From Psychroserpens sp. NJDZ02 (GTDB lineage Bacteria; Bacteroidota; Bacteroidia; Flavobacteriales; Flavobacteriaceae): 64,000 bases of DNA. The stretch spans positions 3,788,001 to 3,852,000 of the forward strand of contig NZ_CP039451.1 in NCBI RefSeq assembly GCF_004843725.1. The letters run 5' to 3'. Made by a program: the position numbers and the translations under genes. Shown here one piece after another: positions 9,001 through 18,504 of the stretch. The stretch's first letter is position 1. Each line of letters starts with the position of its first letter. Below the pieces are notes generated by a model. The model was given only the letters and a program-made list of their open reading frames with translations, made no database searches and was not told where the DNA came from.

Positions 9001-9324
9001 TTATTTTTGTATTAAGTTAATAGATACCACTTGGATTTCACTATAGATATTGTCTTCGGTAGTTTTGTCTAACTTTAGAGTAAACGTAGCACCTAAATGG
9101 TTGTTATTGTCTAGTTTATATGTATCCAATACATTACTAACGTTGATATCTTCAATAAGAATGGTATTATCACTAGTATCTGTAAAATAATAGATACGAT
9201 CATGATACCCATCGTACACCACTTGCTTGGTTGTTTCTTTGTTATTTAAATGATTGTCGTTATCTGAGTTTACAACTATTGTTGAAGCAAAAAACAGACT
9301 AAATAATATACTTATAAGCTTCAT
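9001..9324 (-). CDS. Small secreted hypothetical protein
   Basis: A 107-residue protein with a classical signal peptide (KLISILFSLFFASTIVVNS) and a mature domain of about 85 residues ending in alternating hydrophobic strands (SEIQVVSINLIQ). It is the first gene of a pair with the PepSY-like gene. I do not recognise the family; its small size suggests a periplasmic accessory factor, which is only a guess. Confidence 0.6.
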   Translation of the reverse strand: MKLISILFSLFFASTIVVNSDNDNHLNNKETTKQVVYDGYHDRIYYFTDTSDNTILIEDINVSNVLDTYKLDNNNHLGATFTLKLDKTTEDNIYSEIQVVSINLIQK

Positions 9325-9442
9325 AATTTTAAGTTTTAATGATTATTAATTGTTTTACAAAGATGACCATTAACCTTACTAATTACATTACACAATTATA
9401 AGTGCGTGTTACAAGATTTACATCTCAGTAACGTAGAAACAA

Positions 9443-9473
9443 AAAAAGCACAATGTTAGACATTGTGCTTTTT
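9443..9473. terminator. Intrinsic terminator of the M16 protease gene
   Basis: AAAAAGCACAATG pairs with CATTGTGCTTTTT around a five-base loop. It lies just past the stop of the minus-strand protease gene; the A tract on the plus strand becomes the U tract of the protease transcript. Confidence 0.8.
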
Positions 9474-9494
9474 GAAATTTAAATTGGTGTGTAT

Positions 9495-12320
9495 TTATAG
9501 CGTATTACCATAAATATCAAGTTCTACAACCGGTTTTCCTAATTGCTTAACTTCTTCTAGTTGTGTGGCTTTATCACCAACGACTAAATACACCATTTCA
9601 GATTCGGTTAAATACTGATCAATAATGGTTTTGTAATCCGCTAATGTCATATTAATTAATTCGTCTTGGTCCGTATCTAAAAAGTTTTCTGCTTTGTCGT
9701 ACTTACTAATTCGTCTTAAAATACTTAATTGCGCCCCTAAACTTTCGTAGGCTCTAGTGTTTCCTTTTAAGATTTTGTTTTTTGTAAGTTCGACTTCAGT
9801 CTCAGTAAAACTATCTTTATAATCCGTAACCATGTTTTTTATAATCTCTAACGATTTTAAAGTCGCATTAGCACGCACACTACTTCTAATTGCAAATGGA
9901 CTAATGGCTTCGCGTTCTGAAATATTAGAATAAGCACCATAAGTGTATCCTTTTCCAATTCTAAGGGTTTGGAATAAACGTCCACTTGATCCACCTCCAA
10001 GAATCTCGTTAGCAAAATCAAGATTATTAGCATTTTCATCTTTTCCTGATAATGCCAGCTTACCGATGTATACTACAGATTGTTTAGCATCTGGTACATC
10101 TACAAAATACAAGTTCCCTCCTGCTCCATTATTTTTTACTGCAACGGTAGGTACATTTATAGTTTCTCCTTTCCAAGCTTTTAAAGTACTTAAAGCGGTA
10201 ATTGTTTTTCCTTTATTAATAGCGCCTGCAATATGGAACGTCGCGGCTTTTGGTGATAGGTTTTTGTAATAAGCTTTTAAATCGTCCATTGTAATGTCTT
10301 TAGTACTATTTAAAGTCCCAGAACCATTAATACCAAAACGATGCGTATTACCATACATTAATTGATTAAAGACGTTAGAAGCAATAGCATTAGGATTAGC
10401 TTCGCTACCTTTTAAACTAGTTTCTAAAGCTTGTTTTAATCTGTCAAACTCTTTAGCATCCCAGCGCGGTTCTAAAAGCATCTCTTTAACTAGCTTAATA
10501 GTACCGTCTAAGTTTTTAGTCAAACAAGATCCTGTAATATGAAAATCTTCAGTACCACTATACATCGTAATACGTGCTCCTAATAAACCAATAGCTTCTT
10601 CTAAATCTGCTGCCGTTTTAGTTTTTGTGCCCTGCATCATTAAATCACTAAATAAATTAGCCACACCTTCTTTACCTTTTGGGTCTAGTAATTGTCCACC
10701 AGGAATAGTAATATCGAATTGCACCAAAGGCACTTCATTATTTTCAATACCATACACGGCCATACCATTATCCATTTGACTTTTCCACACTTTAGGTGCA
10801 TTAAATACTGGTAATTCTCCAAAATTAGGTTCGCTTCTATCAAATTTACTTATCGTTTGCTCGTAAACAGCCTCTGCTCCTTGGCTCACTTCCTCGTTAG
10901 CCACATCTTGCTTCACCTCTTCAATCCAAACGGTCGCTTCTTTACTATTTGCTACTGCTAAGTCTAATTGTCCTTTAGGCACCACACTGGTCATAACATA
11001 GTTTTTACCTTTAATATATTGATTGTATACACGCATGATATCTGCTGCAGTTACTGCATTAGTCAATTTAGCACGTTTAGTAATAAAACTAGGATCTCCA
11101 TTAAACTCGTTATCCTGCACTAATTGAAACGCTTTATTTAAAACCGTACTTACACCTTGATATAACCCCGTTTCCAATTCGGCTTTGATACGCTTTAAGT
11201 CGTCCGTATTAACACCGTTAGTTTCAAATTTAGTTAGACCTTCATCAATTGCTGATTTTACTTGATCTAAGTCTGTTCCGGCATTGGCGCGCACTCTAAA
11301 CACAAACTCTCCAGCCAGTTCACTACTATTTTGGTAAGTCCCCACACGAGGCGCTAATTTTTGTTCTTCAACTAATATATTATATAACGGTGATTTTTTA
11401 CTACCACTTAATAATTCGCCTAAAATATCTAAGGCATAACTATCCTTATCATAATTTTTAACAGTTGGATAAACCATACGCACTTCAGGAAGTTTAGCAA
11501 AGTTATCTTCAAAGTATAACGATTTTATACTATCTAAAACCACAGGTTTTATGTTTTGCTCTTCAACATCTGGTCCACTAGGAATTTCGCCAAACCACTG
11601 TGCTACTAATTTTTTAGTTTCAGCAATATCAATATCTCCAGCAATAACTAAAGAGGCATTTTTAGCACCATAATACTGTTTGTAAAATTCTTTAACATCA
11701 TCAATCGTAGCGGCTTGTAAATCTGGTAAAGCACCAATAACTGTCCAATTATAAGGATGTCCTTGCGGATATAAGTTTTTTCTAATAATTTCATCCGTAT
11801 AACCATACGCAGCATTATCAACACGTTGGCGTTTTTCGTTTTTTACCACTTGCTTTTCGCGTTCTAATGCTTCTTTAGTTACAGTATTAATCATGTAACC
11901 AAAACGGTCCGAATCAATCCACATAATTTTTTCAAAGGCATCTTTAGGTACAACTTCGTAATACACCGTATAATCGTTAGACGTTCCTCCATTGCGACTT
12001 CCACCCCATTCTGGAATCATTTTACGATTAGCACCAACAGGCACGTTTTCGGAGTCGTTAAAAGACATGTGTTCAAAGAAATGGGCAAAGCCTGTTTTAC
12101 CAGGTTTTTCTCTATTAGACCCCACATGCATTAGCGTTGCTACAGCAACAATAGGATCAGAATGGTCCTCATGAAGAATAACTTCTAGTCCATTATCTAA
12201 GGTGAATTTTTCATAATCGATTTTAAAATCGGTTGGCTTATCTACCACTGCAGTTCCAGACTCCCCACAAGAGACTAAAGCTAAACCAGTTAATAGAATT
12301 AAGGATTTAATTGTACGCAT
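9495..12320 (-). CDS. M16 family (pitrilysin-like) zinc metallopeptidase, lipoprotein
   Basis: About 941 residues from the preferred start at 12320 (an in-frame ATG lies 39 bases upstream). The protein starts MRTIKSLILLTGLALVSC, a lipoprotein signal with a lipobox Cys at position 18. The inverted zinc motif HFFEH follows about 80 residues in, with the downstream Glu-rich helix (LEREKQVVKNEKRQ) that gives the third ligand. The middle and C-terminal parts repeat the M16 fold, and the second half lacks the zinc motif, as in active/inactive two-domain M16 proteins. It should degrade peptides in the periplasm. It is monocistronic, with a terminator on its left. Confidence 0.9.
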   Translation of the reverse strand: MRTIKSLILLTGLALVSCGESGTAVVDKPTDFKIDYEKFTLDNGLEVILHEDHSDPIVAVATLMHVGSNREKPGKTGFAHFFEHMSFNDSENVPVGANRKMIPEWGGSRNGGTSNDYTVYYEVVPKDAFEKIMWIDSDRFGYMINTVTKEALEREKQVVKNEKRQRVDNAAYGYTDEIIRKNLYPQGHPYNWTVIGALPDLQAATIDDVKEFYKQYYGAKNASLVIAGDIDIAETKKLVAQWFGEIPSGPDVEEQNIKPVVLDSIKSLYFEDNFAKLPEVRMVYPTVKNYDKDSYALDILGELLSGSKKSPLYNILVEEQKLAPRVGTYQNSSELAGEFVFRVRANAGTDLDQVKSAIDEGLTKFETNGVNTDDLKRIKAELETGLYQGVSTVLNKAFQLVQDNEFNGDPSFITKRAKLTNAVTAADIMRVYNQYIKGKNYVMTSVVPKGQLDLAVANSKEATVWIEEVKQDVANEEVSQGAEAVYEQTISKFDRSEPNFGELPVFNAPKVWKSQMDNGMAVYGIENNEVPLVQFDITIPGGQLLDPKGKEGVANLFSDLMMQGTKTKTAADLEEAIGLLGARITMYSGTEDFHITGSCLTKNLDGTIKLVKEMLLEPRWDAKEFDRLKQALETSLKGSEANPNAIASNVFNQLMYGNTHRFGINGSGTLNSTKDITMDDLKAYYKNLSPKAATFHIAGAINKGKTITALSTLKAWKGETINVPTVAVKNNGAGGNLYFVDVPDAKQSVVYIGKLALSGKDENANNLDFANEILGGGSSGRLFQTLRIGKGYTYGAYSNISEREAISPFAIRSSVRANATLKSLEIIKNMVTDYKDSFTETEVELTKNKILKGNTRAYESLGAQLSILRRISKYDKAENFLDTDQDELINMTLADYKTIIDQYLTESEMVYLVVGDKATQLEEVKQLGKPVVELDIYGNTL

Positions 12321-12443
12321 TTTGAATAGTGTTTTTGATTGTGGCCTAAAGATAATCATTAATTTTTTGTCTTAAATATTTAATAAAAAGACAAGAATAG
12401 GCGCTGTTTTTTGTATCTTTAAGTAAATATAAAACTTAAGAAT

Positions 12444-12746
12444 ATGGATATCAATTTTGAATATGATAAGGTAAAAGCAAGTGAAGAGTTAGAGCAATTT
12501 ACTGCAGAAAAAATCCAAAAGCTATTTAATAAATATGAATTTATAGTACGTGCCGATGTGTTTTTTAAATTAGAAAATACAAGTGACGATAATTCTGGAA
12601 AGATTGCAGGTATTAGATTAAGTGCACCTGGACCTAGATTATATGCTGAAGAAAGCAAAGACACCTTACATAAAAGTGTGAGTGAAGTTGTGACTCAGTT
12701 AGAAAGACAGTTAGCAAAACGAAAAGGAAAAATGAAATCACATTAA
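12444..12746 (+). CDS. hpf: Ribosome hibernation-promoting factor (short HPF/YfiA family)
   Basis: A 100-residue protein with the HPF fold: an N-terminal DINFEYDKVKASEELEQF helix and a later DTLHKSVSEVVTQLERQL helix, ending in a basic tail (KRKGKMK). In stationary phase these factors bind the 30S subunit at the tRNA/mRNA sites and inactivate ribosomes. It lacks the long dimerising C-terminal domain. The -7-like TATCTTTA at 12412-12419 may be its promoter. It is monocistronic and followed by a strong terminator. Confidence 0.88.
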   Translation: MDINFEYDKVKASEELEQFTAEKIQKLFNKYEFIVRADVFFKLENTSDDNSGKIAGIRLSAPGPRLYAEESKDTLHKSVSEVVTQLERQLAKRKGKMKSH

Positions 12747-12770
12747 TTATTATATAAATAGTAATAAACT

Positions 12771-12800
12771 AAAAAAGCAGCTCAATAGAGTTGCTTTTTT
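12771..12800 (+). terminator. Intrinsic terminator of hpf
   Basis: AAAAAAGCAGCTC pairs (one G·U) with GAGTTGCTTTTTT around the loop AATA, ending in a T tract. It lies 24 bases after the hpf stop and before the repeat array. Confidence 0.8.
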
Positions 12801-12828
12801 TATGCTTTGTTTTTAGTAGTTAAATATA

Positions 12829-14655
12829 AAACTCCTCCTTCTTCCAATGTCTCTATAATCAGACATTAGAATTCATTCTCCTCTTAAATTTAAGAGGTGA
12901 GCTACAATAACTCAACATTAGTAAAAACGACAAAAGAACCAATTAACACGATCGCAAATAACTCCTCCCTTCAGCTGAAGGGAAGTGTATTTTTCAAAGA
13001 AAAAGACGGAGGGTTTGACCTTAAACGCAAAGCAGTTTTAAAAGTTAACAAGAATAAAACTGCTCCTTCTTCCAATGTCTCTATAATCAGACATTAGAAT
13101 TCATTCTCCTCTTAAATTTAAGAGGAGAACTACAATAACTCAACATTAGTAAAAACGACTAAAGAACCATTAACACCATCGCAAATAACTCCTCCCTTCA
13201 GCTGAAGGGAGGTGGATTTTTCAAAGAAAAAGACGGAGGGTTTGACTTTAAACGCGAAGCAGTTTTAAAAGTTACAAGCATAAAACTCCTCTTTCTTTCA
13301 ATGTCTCTAAAATTAGACATTAGAATTCATTCTCCTCTTAAATTTAAGAGGAGAACTACAACAACTCAACATTATTAAAAACTACAAAAGAACCATTAAC
13401 ACCATCGCAAATAACACCTCCCTTCAGCTGAAGGGAGGTGGATTTTTCAAAGAAAAAGACGGAGGGTTTGACTCTAAACGCGAAGCAGTTTTAAAAGTTC
13501 ACCAATATAAAACTCCTCTTTCTTCCAATGTCTCTTAAGTAAGACGTTAAAATTCATTCTCCTCTTAAATTTAAGAGGAGAGCTACAACAACTCAACATT
13601 AATAGAAAACTCAACAAAAAAAACCTCATTAATACCCTAGCAAATAACTCCTCCCTTAAGCTGAAGGGAGGTGTGTTTTTCAAAGAAAAAGACAGAGGGT
13701 TTGCCCCTAAACGCGAAGCAGTTTTAAAAGTTAACAAGCATAAAACTCCTCTTTCTTCCAATGTCTCTATAATCAGACATTAAAATTCATTCTCCCCTTA
13801 AATTTAAGAGGAGAGCTACAACAACTCAACATTAATAGAAAACTCAACAAAAAAAACCTCATTAATACCCTAGCAAATAACTCCTCCCTTAAGCTGAAGG
13901 GAGGTGTGTTTTTCAAAGAAAAAGACAGAGGGTTTGCCCCTAAACGCGAAGCAGTTTTAAAAGTTAACAAGCATAAAACTCCTCTTTCTTCCAATGTCTC
14001 TGAAATTAGACATTAGAATTCATACTCCTCTTAAATTTAAGAGGAGAGCTACAACAACTCAACATTAATAGAAAAACTCAACAAAAGAACCTCATTAACA
14101 CGATCGCAAATAATTCCTCCCTTCAGCTGAAGGGAGGTGAATTTTTCAAAGAAAAAGACGGAGGGTTTGACCTTAAATGCAAAGCAGTTTTAAAATTTAC
14201 AAATATAAAACTACTCCTTCTTCCAATGTCTCTTTAGTAAGACATTAAAATTCATTCTCCTCTTAAATTTAAGAGGAGAGCTACAATAACTCAACATTAG
14301 TAAAAACAACTAAAGAACCAATTAAAACCATCGCAAATAACTCCTTCCTTCAGCTGACGGGAGGTGGGTTTTTCAAAAAAAAAGACGGTGGGTTTGACCT
14401 TAAACGCGAAGCAGTTTTAAAAGTTAATAAATAGAAAACTCCTCTTTCTTCCAATGTCTCTTAAGTAAGACATTAAAATTCATTCTCCTCTTAAATTTAA
14501 GAGGAGAGCTACAACAACTCAACATTAATAATAAAACTCAACAAATAACACCTAATTAACAATATCGCAAACAACTCCTCCCTTCAGCTGAAGGGAGGTG
14601 GATTTTTCAAAGAAAAAGACGGAGGGTTTGACCCTAAACGCGAAGCAGTTTTAAA
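12829..14655. repeat. Tandem array A: eight units of about 218-234 bp, each with four hairpins
   Basis: Eight head-to-tail units begin near 12829, 13056, 13282, 13508, 13742, 13975, 14207 and 14436. Each unit has, in order: a start AAACTCCTCTTTCTTCC; hairpin i, AATGTCT…AGACATT; hairpin ii, a perfect palindrome with arms CTCCTCTTAAA/TTTAAGAGGAG; a variable linker with CTACAACAACTCAACATTA; hairpin iii, a perfect palindrome with arms CCTCCCTTCAG/CTGAAGGGAGG; hairpin iv, TTTTTC-AAA-GAAAAA; then ACGGAGGGTTTGACC and AAACGCGAAGCAGTTTTA. The array lies between the 3' ends of two convergent genes (hpf and the DEAD-box helicase). Some units happen to be open in one frame, but the frame is not kept across units. 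A second array of the same family lies at 39270-40690. Confidence 0.92.
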
Positions 14656-14740
14656 CAAAGAAACACTTTAACTCACTACTTATAAAGTATTGAATTAAAG
14701 TGTTTCACACTGTGTATTAATCAGAAAAACTATACTATAA

Positions 14741-15856
14741 TTAAACCGATAATTGTTTAAATTTAATACCTAAAGTAGATTCAACCTTTTTAAGGTCATT
14801 ACGCTCACTACTCAAAACAAGAGCGATAGATTCTCCTTTTTTACCAGCTCTGGCTGTACGTCCACTTCTGTGTGTATAATACTCTATATGCTCTGGTAAC
14901 TGATGGTGCATTACAAAAGCTAAATCGTTAACATCAATTCCTCTTGCAGATACATCAGTAGAGATTAACAACTGTAACGTAGTGTTTTTAAACGCACGCA
15001 TTACTTTATCTCGATCCCTTTGTTGCATATCCCCTTCTAAAGCACCAACGTTGAATCCTTCGGTTTCTAATTGATGTCTTAATGCTTGCGCACCTGCTTT
15101 TGTTTTAGTGAAAATAATACCACGTTGGTCTTCTCTATCTTCTAATAATCGAATGATCGTTGAAGCTTTCTCATGCACTGAAGTTTCTACAAAATAATGC
15201 GAGATATTTTGATTAACAATACTTGTTCTATCAATCTCTAAACGAATAGCTTCATCTGCGATATAACGCTTTACAATATCTTTTAAAGCATCAGACATGG
15301 TTGCACTGAATAACCACGTGTTTTTTGGTCCTGTTACTGATTTTAAAATTGTTGTCAAATCAGGTTTAAACCCCATACTTAACATTTCATCAGCTTCATC
15401 TAAAACAATTGTTTTAACATCCGCCAAGTTTACAGCACCGCGCTCTACTAAATCGACCAAACGACCCGGAGTTGCCACTATAATATGTGTTGTTCTGGCT
15501 ACATTTTTAAGTTGAATATCAATTTTTTCACCTCCATAAACCCCTTCTAAAAATATTTTAGCATCGTTATACTTGATATACTTAAATAACTGCTTCTTTA
15601 TTTGTTGTACCAATTCTCTTGTAGGTGCAATGATAAGCGCCTGAACGGTATCCTTTTTAGGATTAATTTTATGTAATAAAGGTAATCCAAAAGCAGCGGT
15701 TTTACCTGTTCCCGTTTGAGCCAAACCAATTAAATCGGTTGACTTTTTAAGTAACACAGGTATGGCCTGAGATTGAATTTCAGTAGGATTTTTAATCCCT
15801 AATTCCTTTAGTGCTTTTATATAATTTTTATCTAAACCTAAGTCTTTAAAAGTCAT
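14741..15856 (-). CDS. DEAD-box RNA helicase
   Basis: 371 residues with all core motifs: Q motif (PTEIQSQAIP, about 24-33), motif I AQTGTGKT (46-53), Ia PTRELVQQ, Ib TPGRLVD, motif II DEAD (153-156), motif III SAT (184-186), and in the second RecA domain STDVSARGID and HRSGRTAR. It unwinds RNA duplexes with ATP in ribosome assembly or mRNA turnover. The protein ends about 20 residues after the second RecA domain, without the basic C-terminal tail of RhlE or the RNA-binding domain of DbpA/DeaD, so I do not assign a subfamily. It is probably a single-gene unit, with its 3' end abutting repeat array A. Confidence 0.92.
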   Translation of the reverse strand: MTFKDLGLDKNYIKALKELGIKNPTEIQSQAIPVLLKKSTDLIGLAQTGTGKTAAFGLPLLHKINPKKDTVQALIIAPTRELVQQIKKQLFKYIKYNDAKIFLEGVYGGEKIDIQLKNVARTTHIIVATPGRLVDLVERGAVNLADVKTIVLDEADEMLSMGFKPDLTTILKSVTGPKNTWLFSATMSDALKDIVKRYIADEAIRLEIDRTSIVNQNISHYFVETSVHEKASTIIRLLEDREDQRGIIFTKTKAGAQALRHQLETEGFNVGALEGDMQQRDRDKVMRAFKNTTLQLLISTDVSARGIDVNDLAFVMHHQLPEHIEYYTHRSGRTARAGKKGESIALVLSSERNDLKKVESTLGIKFKQLSV

Positions 15857-15943
15857 AATCGTAGTAATTAGTCTATCGTTATTTTAATATATTTACAAGA
15901 GTAAGCAACTGCAAACTGCGACTGAATACTGTCAAAATTAATT

Positions 15944-17497
15944 TTATTCTTCTGGAGGAAAACCATTGATTTCTTCAAAAATTTCGTCAAAATTAGTACG
16001 TAAAAAGGCATTTAACTTTTTACGATAATCATCTTTCAACCATTCCACAAAATTGAATGTACTTTTACTAATACACTTGGTGTAACGTGAAATACGGTAA
16101 TCAATATCGTCTCCCAATAATTTTGCTAAACCTAAAGCGTCCCATAAATCTTCACTATTTTCAGTACAAATATGTGCATGGTGAATAATAGAACGTTCTA
16201 GTACGACTTTAGAGCTCTCTCCTGCTCTAATACTATCAATATAACACTTTTTAATATCAAAATAAACCTGCTCAGATTTTACGAATTTTTCACGTAACTC
16301 CTCTGGCATTTCATATCTAAAGTTATTTTCAAGCTCTTCATCACTTAAAATACCATCTAAATAATAGTTAGGCGAACGGAATATTTTATGCCAATCTAAA
16401 TCGTTACCCCAAGGTCCAAATCTATGTAAGTTGTTCCCTAAATCGATAACAACAAATTTATTTTTATCTTTTAAAATACGAGATCCACGACCAATCATTT
16501 GGTAATACAATGTCAATGATTTGGTTGCTCTGTTAAGCATGATACAATCTACTGTAGGCTCATCAAAACCAGTGGTTAAGATACTTACAGAGGTTAAAAT
16601 CGCATCTGGCGTTTCTTTAAACCATTTTAAGATCGCTTTACGTTCCTTTTTAGTATTGTTATTATCTAAATGTGCTACAGGATACCCACCTCTTCTAAAC
16701 GTATCGTACACGTGTAAAGACGTGTTAATACCATTATTAAAGATTAAGGTCTTTTTACCTTTACAACGCTCTTCATAAGCTTGAATAAGCTTAGTTAACA
16801 TGTCCGTATTGGTATATAAATCTTCAGAAGATTTTACTGTATAATCACCGTTGGCGCCTACAACTAAAGACGTTAATCCAACGTTGTATGAGAAAATTTC
16901 GGCACGAGCCAAAAACTCATTAGCAATTAAGGAATGTATCGTTTCTCCAACAATAAGCTCGTTATAATTATCCTTCATTGGAAGGTTAATATTACTACTT
17001 AAAGGCGTTGCTGTAACACCAAGGATAAATGATTTTTCAAAAAACTTAAATAACTTGGTGAAACTGTTATAATGCGCCTCATCAATAATAACTAGACCGA
17101 TGTCCGAAATATCTAATTTATTATCTGTTAAACGATTGTTAAGCGTTTCAACCATGGCCACAAAGCAATTAAAGTCTTTCTGGTCACTTAAATCGGCTTT
17201 ACTATCTACAATTTTATTACTTACACCAAATTCTGTAAGCATTCTAGAGGTTTGCCTACAAAGCTCTATACGGTGCGTCATTACAAGCACCTGCTTTTTA
17301 TGTGTTTTTAAATACTGTCTAACAATCTCGGAGAAAATAACCGTTTTACCACCACCTGTTGGTAATTGATATAATAAATGGTAATCCTCTTCTGCTTCTT
17401 CAAAACATTTAAAAATCTTATCAATAGCACCCTTTTGGTAACTATAAAGACTTTTTCCTTCCGTACGTTCTTGTAATTCTATGGTTTTAGTAGACAT
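15944..17497 (-). CDS. Superfamily 2 DEAD/DEAH-box (type III restriction/XPB-like) helicase
   Basis: 517 residues. The N-terminal domain has a Q-like YQKGAIDKIF, Walker A TGGGKT (47-52), THR (motif Ia), DEAH at 139-142 and GVTATP (motif III). The C-terminal domain has LTTGFDEPTVD (motif V-like) and QMIGRGSR (motif VI). This is the ResIII/XPB-like class acting on double-stranded DNA, here as a stand-alone enzyme with a C-terminal extension of about 130 residues that I cannot assign. No restriction or methylase gene is beside it. It is transcribed with its own promoter in the divergent 110-base gap to the DUF1853 gene. Confidence 0.85.
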   Translation of the reverse strand: MSTKTIELQERTEGKSLYSYQKGAIDKIFKCFEEAEEDYHLLYQLPTGGGKTVIFSEIVRQYLKTHKKQVLVMTHRIELCRQTSRMLTEFGVSNKIVDSKADLSDQKDFNCFVAMVETLNNRLTDNKLDISDIGLVIIDEAHYNSFTKLFKFFEKSFILGVTATPLSSNINLPMKDNYNELIVGETIHSLIANEFLARAEIFSYNVGLTSLVVGANGDYTVKSSEDLYTNTDMLTKLIQAYEERCKGKKTLIFNNGINTSLHVYDTFRRGGYPVAHLDNNNTKKERKAILKWFKETPDAILTSVSILTTGFDEPTVDCIMLNRATKSLTLYYQMIGRGSRILKDKNKFVVIDLGNNLHRFGPWGNDLDWHKIFRSPNYYLDGILSDEELENNFRYEMPEELREKFVKSEQVYFDIKKCYIDSIRAGESSKVVLERSIIHHAHICTENSEDLWDALGLAKLLGDDIDYRISRYTKCISKSTFNFVEWLKDDYRKKLNAFLRTNFDEIFEEINGFPPEE

Positions 17498-17607
17498 TAA
17501 TCAATTGCAATTTTTAAATTTTAAGATGTGCAAAAATACAACGAATTAAAGGGTTTCAACGATTATTTTATAGAAAAAAATTAATATCACTACATTTACT
17601 CCTTAAT

Positions 17608-18400
17608 ATGAGCCACAAAAAAGAAAATTTACAAGCCACATTTAGCGGTTTTTTTAACACACCACACCTATTTTTTAACAAAATATTTGGAATGCAACCT
17701 TTTGTAAAACAATTAGGTAGCCCCTTTGTTTTTAATAAGGCGGTTAGAACTAACATACGCTTAGGACAACGTGTGGAGCAATTTGTTTTTGAAGAGTTAA
17801 AACAGTTTAAAAATATTTCGGTTTTAGAAGAAAACATTCAAATTCAGAACAATCAAAACCTTACCATTGGCGAATTGGACTGCTTATATTTAGATGAAGA
17901 GCAAGCTGTTCATTTAGAAATTCAGTTTAAATACTATTTATATGATTCGACTTTGGGACCTAATGAAGTCGATTGCTTGATTGGTCCCATGCGTCGAGAT
18001 TCTTTAATAGAAAAACTAAACAAGTTAACTTTATAACCAAGCCACAAAACCTTTATTAGACCGGTTGCAATTAAAAGCTGAGAATATAAAACAACAGCTT
18101 TATTTTAAAGCACAAATTTTTGTGCCATTCGGTCAATCTATTCAATTTAAAACTTTAAATAACGACTGTATTTATGGTTTTTATTTCAATTATTCACAAT
18201 TACCGCAATTTTCAGATTGCCAGTTTTTTATACCACAAAAAATAGACTGGTTGTTAGATTTGGACGTTACCGTCCATTGGATGACTTATGATCAAATTAT
18301 GCCACAATTGGATAGTTATAAAGCAGAAAAGTACGCCCCATTGCTCTGGTTAAAATGTCCTAATGGAACAGCAACGAAGTGTTTTGTAGTAGCCTGGTAA
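17608..18400 (+). pseudogene. DUF1853 family protein, interrupted by a frameshift
   Basis: The first part (142 codons, to a TAA at 18034-18036) contains ELDCLYLDEEQAVHLEIQF and IGPMRRDSLIEKLNKL, which match the DUF1853 pattern (E-x-D…E-x-x-x-KFYL…GP-x-RRD). A shift of one base at ACTTTATAAC (about 18029-18038) restores the downstream frame (YNQATKPLLDRLQLKAEN…), which runs to 18400 and ends with LWLKCPNGTATKCFVVAW. The combined length of about 263 residues is normal for the family, so this is one gene with a single indel rather than two genes. It may be a real mutation or a sequence error. The family's function is unknown; the nuclease-like acidic motif is suggestive only. Confidence 0.75.
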
Positions 18401-18504
18401 CGTTGCCTTCTAAAACGTATCGTTTTACTCATTCAAACTTAATGTTTACTCATTAGAGTTTAATAATTTGGATAATTATAATAGCTTCGTAAAAAATAAA
18501 AATC

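Noticed and set aside
12897..13097. Plus-strand 66-codon frame in the first unit of array A
   Set aside because: It lies across a repeat unit, is not kept in other units and has no family features.
13474..13994. Two long minus-strand frames in array A with almost the same protein (start MEERGVLCLLTFK)
   Set aside because: They read through the hairpins of two nearly identical units and are broken in the other six; the changes preserve stems rather than codons.
15944..17497. Restriction-modification or defence role for the ResIII/XPB-like helicase
   Set aside because: No methylase, nuclease or other defence gene is adjacent; its neighbours are housekeeping genes.
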